NCBI GenBank assembly: GCA_014380705.1
Contig: JACMJI010000359.1
Location: forward strand, 1 to 13,963
DNA from: Gorillibacterium sp.
Lineage (GTDB): Bacteria > Bacillota > Bacilli > Paenibacillales > NBRC-103111
Direction of reading: 5' to 3'
DNA length: 13,963 nucleotides
Under the pieces are notes generated by a model, which saw only the letters and a list, made by a program, of their open reading frames with translations, ran no database searches and was not told where the DNA came from. A program made the position numbers and the translations under genes. Of the stretch, positions 13,036 through 13,963 are shown piece after piece (positions within the stretch are counted from its first letter, which is position 1; each line of letters starts with the position of its first letter).

Positions 13036-13963
13036 CTATTGACCAACTGAAGCTTTATACCATTCGTTGACTTCCTGCGTAATTTTTTCACCGCCGTTGG
13101 ACAGCCAGTCTTTCACGAATGTGTCGAATGAATCAGCGGAGGCCTTGCCATAAATAATTTTGAGAAAGGCTTCAACTTCCATCTTATACAAAATGTCATT
13201 ACGGGTTTTCATTGTCTCTGTCGGAGCTCCCGTAAAATCTGTACCAATATCATACTTTTGCATTTCACCATCCACGGTGTAACCTTGAATCGTGACTTTC
13301 GGCGTGGTCGCCAATGCAATTTCTAACGGAGTTAAGGGAGCCTTGCCGTCAAATAACGATTTATATATCTCGCCTTTCAAATAAGGAATTCCCGGTTGGT
13401 TACCTGCGAAGGTGTACTTCGCGACGTTATATTTCTTCCCGCCGGGGATTTGGCTCTCCTCGTAAAGCGGTTGACCGTCCTTGAGTATATAATCATAGCC
13501 TTCGGCAAAACCGTTTTTAAAGTCGCCTTCCTGAAACATTGGATCATAGATTTTGTCGAAGACTTTAAAAAAGGCTTCTATATTCTGGAAATCCTTGCTG
13601 AAGAACAATCCCTGATAGCCGTTCAACGGACCAGACTTTCTGCCGATAGTTCCATCGGGTCCTGAAGGAAGCGGTGCGGCTACCATTACGGCTCCCGGTA
13701 TATTCTTTGTGAGATCGCCAAGCGGCCAATCACCGGACCACGCTGGCCCAAACATAATGCCAGAGGTTCCATTTGCAAAGCTCTCTGCCGCTTTGGGGCC
13801 ATCCATTGTGCCTGCTTCTTTATCGATATAGCCTTTTTTTAGCCACTCTTGCATTTTAAGCAGTGCCATCTTCACACCCGGATGAATATCGCTGTACCCA
13901 ATCGAACCGTCTTCTTTCTTAATCCAGTTACCAAGTGTTGTGCCATATGCACCGAATATTGGA
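13036..13963 (-). CDS. extracellular solute-binding lipoprotein, LipO-like (5' end outside window)
   Basis: The last 309 or so codons of an ABC-transporter substrate-binding protein. The frame runs open from the right edge with no stop, so the start, signal peptide and lipobox cysteine lie beyond 13963. Visible text includes FGAYGTTLGNWIKKEDGS near the edge, ALLKMQEWLKKGYIDKEAGT, FANGTSGIMFGPAWSGDW and a C-terminus ending WLSNGGEKITQEVNEWYKAS. The pattern of an aromatic-rich sugar-binding cleft and the 'moves to line k, GYID, GKAAM' layout is typical of the LipO/YtcQ-type proteins, usually near 550 residues, that are expanded in Paenibacillus and serve oligosaccharide uptake. The internal GTG at 13873-13875 is not the true start. 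The substrate cannot be told. Confidence 0.87.
   Translation of the reverse strand, partial: PIFGAYGTTLGNWIKKEDGSIGYSDIHPGVKMALLKMQEWLKKGYIDKEAGTMDGPKAAESFANGTSGIMFGPAWSGDWPLGDLTKNIPGAVMVAAPLPSGPDGTIGRKSGPLNGYQGLFFSKDFQNIEAFFKVFDKIYDPMFQEGDFKNGFAEGYDYILKDGQPLYEESQIPGGKKYNVAKYTFAGNQPGIPYLKGEIYKSLFDGKAPLTPLEIALATTPKVTIQGYTVDGEMQKYDIGTDFTGAPTETMKTRNDILYKMEVEAFLKIIYGKASADSFDTFVKDWLSNGGEKITQEVNEWYKASVGQ

Noticed and set aside
1..13963. CRISPR arrays, tRNA or rRNA genes, insertion sequences and phage genes
   Set aside because: No spaced repeats, cloverleaf sequence, transposase, terminal repeats or phage-like genes were seen.

Overview
The window looks like chromosomal DNA of a low-to-moderate GC, Gram-positive spore-former of the Bacillales, most likely a Paenibacillus-type organism. 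The grounds are strong AGGAGG-type ribosome binding sites, GTG and TTG starts, an EcsA/EcsB transporter, a YodB/AzoR-like redox pair, an ACT-domain malic enzyme, and a LipO-type lipoprotein family that is abundant in Paenibacillus. This is an inference from gene content; no rRNA or other marker gene is present.

Layout. Positions 1-207 hold a strongly folded element with nested long-range helices, ending in a plus-strand intrinsic terminator; it may be a 6S-like small RNA. Positions 279-2730 are a minus-strand cluster, ecsA-ecsB-hit (ABC ATPase, ABC membrane protein, HIT protein), preceded by an HD-GYP-type protein (2894-3571) that lacks the histidine of its HD dyad. Positions 3572-3971 hold no intact gene but do hold two terminators and the decayed C-terminus of a LuxR-type regulator. 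Thymidine kinase and an ACT-domain malic enzyme follow as a tight minus-strand pair (3972-6267), then a TIM-barrel sugar phosphate isomerase/epimerase-like protein (6429-7304). A plus-strand cation diffusion facilitator (7617-8546) converges on a divergent PRPP synthetase paralogue (8576-9559).

Positions 9691-11426 are a two-gene minus-strand unit, an M29 aminopeptidase followed by a TetR-family repressor. A perfect 9+9 bp palindrome lies just downstream of its predicted promoter. Diverging from it are a YodB-like HxlR regulator (11673-12008) and an FMN-dependent NADH-azoreductase (12223-12858), which share a 9-mer in their control regions. A 29-bp hairpin separates azoR from the C-terminal part of a LipO-like solute-binding lipoprotein that runs off the right edge.

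Most of the window is ordinary core or accessory metabolism, and I do not see a clear new multi-gene system. The best leads are the structured RNA at the left edge, the HD-GYP protein without its HD histidine, the PRPP synthetase with altered substrate loops, and the two compact regulator circuits around 11.4-12.2 kb.
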